Assembly: GCF_947495025.1 (NCBI RefSeq) | Contig: NZ_CANLXG010000001.1 | Span: 620,001 to 684,000, forward strand | Direction: 5' to 3' | DNA from: an uncultured Roseobacter sp. | GTDB taxonomy: Bacteria; Pseudomonadota; Alphaproteobacteria; Rhodobacterales; Rhodobacteraceae | Length of the DNA stretch: 64,000 bases | Part shown: in pieces, positions 63,854-64,000 of the stretch | Layout of the letters: each line of letters begins with the position of its first letter | How positions within the stretch are numbered: the stretch's first letter is position 1 | Position numbers and translations under genes: made by a program | Notes under the pieces: model-generated | Database searches by the model: none | Told to the model about the DNA's origin: nothing | What the model saw: the letters and a program-made list of their open reading frames with translations, nothing else

Positions 63854-64000
63854 TCAGGATGCTTCAGTGATAAACTTGACCGCATCGCCGAATGTCTGGA
63901 TGGTTTCGGCTGCGTCATCGGGGATTTCGATACCGAATTCTTCTTCGAATGCCATCACCAGTTCGACCGTGTCGAGGCTGTCAGCGCCAAGATCGTCGAT
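63854..64000 (-). CDS. acpP: Acyl carrier protein, C-terminal part
   Basis: The last 48 codons of an acyl carrier protein; the start lies beyond the window edge. The phosphopantetheine serine is in [20 protein letters not shown]. The remainder, [20 protein letters not shown], then KFITEAS, is typical. It carries growing fatty acids for FabF and other enzymes. Confidence 0.97.
   Translation of the reverse strand: MDDLGADSLDTVELVMAFEEEFGIEIPDDAAETIQTFGDAVKFITEAS

Noticed and set aside
1..64000. CRISPR arrays, rRNA, tRNA and insertion sequences
   Set aside because: I looked in the intergenic spaces and saw no regular repeats, no tRNA-like cloverleaf and no transposase frame.

Overview
The window looks like chromosomal DNA from an alphaproteobacterium of the order Rhodobacterales, most likely the marine Roseobacter group. 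The evidence is high GC content, a complete RcGTA-type gene transfer agent (GTA) cluster next to cysE, a pdhA-pdhB-pdhC operon whose E1-beta subunit carries its own lipoyl domain, VPLPA-CTERM surface proteins and a ZapA/FtsB-type division set. I cannot name a genus from sequence alone.

Layout. 1-3005 (minus): a CoxL/XDH-type molybdenum hydroxylase operon (XdhC, MoeA-like protein, CoxS, 5' part of CoxL). 3165-3819: BolA-monothiol glutaredoxin pair. 3831-5016 (minus): coiled-coil protein, ZapA and a small MliC-like exported protein. 5290-10880: transketolase, a DUF808 membrane protein, and two GAPDH genes flanking a 47-residue membrane peptide. 10884-12876 (minus): coaD, a CBS protein and a LysR regulator divergent from mmsA. 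13004-19697: valine catabolism (mmsA, a single-frame fusion of 3-hydroxyisobutyryl-CoA hydrolase with 3-hydroxyisobutyrate dehydrogenase, and an MmgE/PrpD protein), interrupted by a VPLPA-CTERM gene and two gene-poor stretches. 19718-33008: uvrA with a LexA box, two MFS transporters, a second VPLPA-CTERM protein, lpdA, a DUF924 protein, queA and a 1120-residue AsmA-like protein. 33133-44172: a 1-Cys BCP peroxiredoxin, a DUF455 protein, M23 peptidase-bactofilin, haloalkane dehalogenase, two cyclophilins, pgk, ftsB and pdhABC. 44235-46342 (minus): a lipoprotein, cysE and a small protein co-translated with the end of the GTA cluster.

46342-60373 (minus) is the GTA. All structural genes g1 to g15, including g3.5 and g10.1, are open and in the canonical order. 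They are tightly packed, many with 1-11 base overlaps, and no integrase, replication or lysis gene is present. A strong sigma70-like promoter lies upstream, but an intrinsic terminator sits between it and g1. A large imperfect hairpin separates the capsid gene from the connector gene. Upstream are mltG, fabF, a GNAT acetyltransferase and the 3' end of acpP.

How the parts connect: much of the non-GTA content is central carbon metabolism (tkt, two gap genes, pgk, pdhABC, lpdA) and valine catabolism. lpdA and pdhA lie 14 kb apart on opposite strands, yet carry nearly the same perfect palindrome (ATAGTTTA-N4-TAAACTAT) just before their start codons. Two related elements lie between gap and the DUF808 gene. 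This suggests one transcription factor controls a pyruvate dehydrogenase/lower glycolysis regulon. The points most worth checking are the HIBCH-MmsB fusion with a retained internal ribosome binding site, the shared palindrome, and the promoter-terminator arrangement in front of the GTA.
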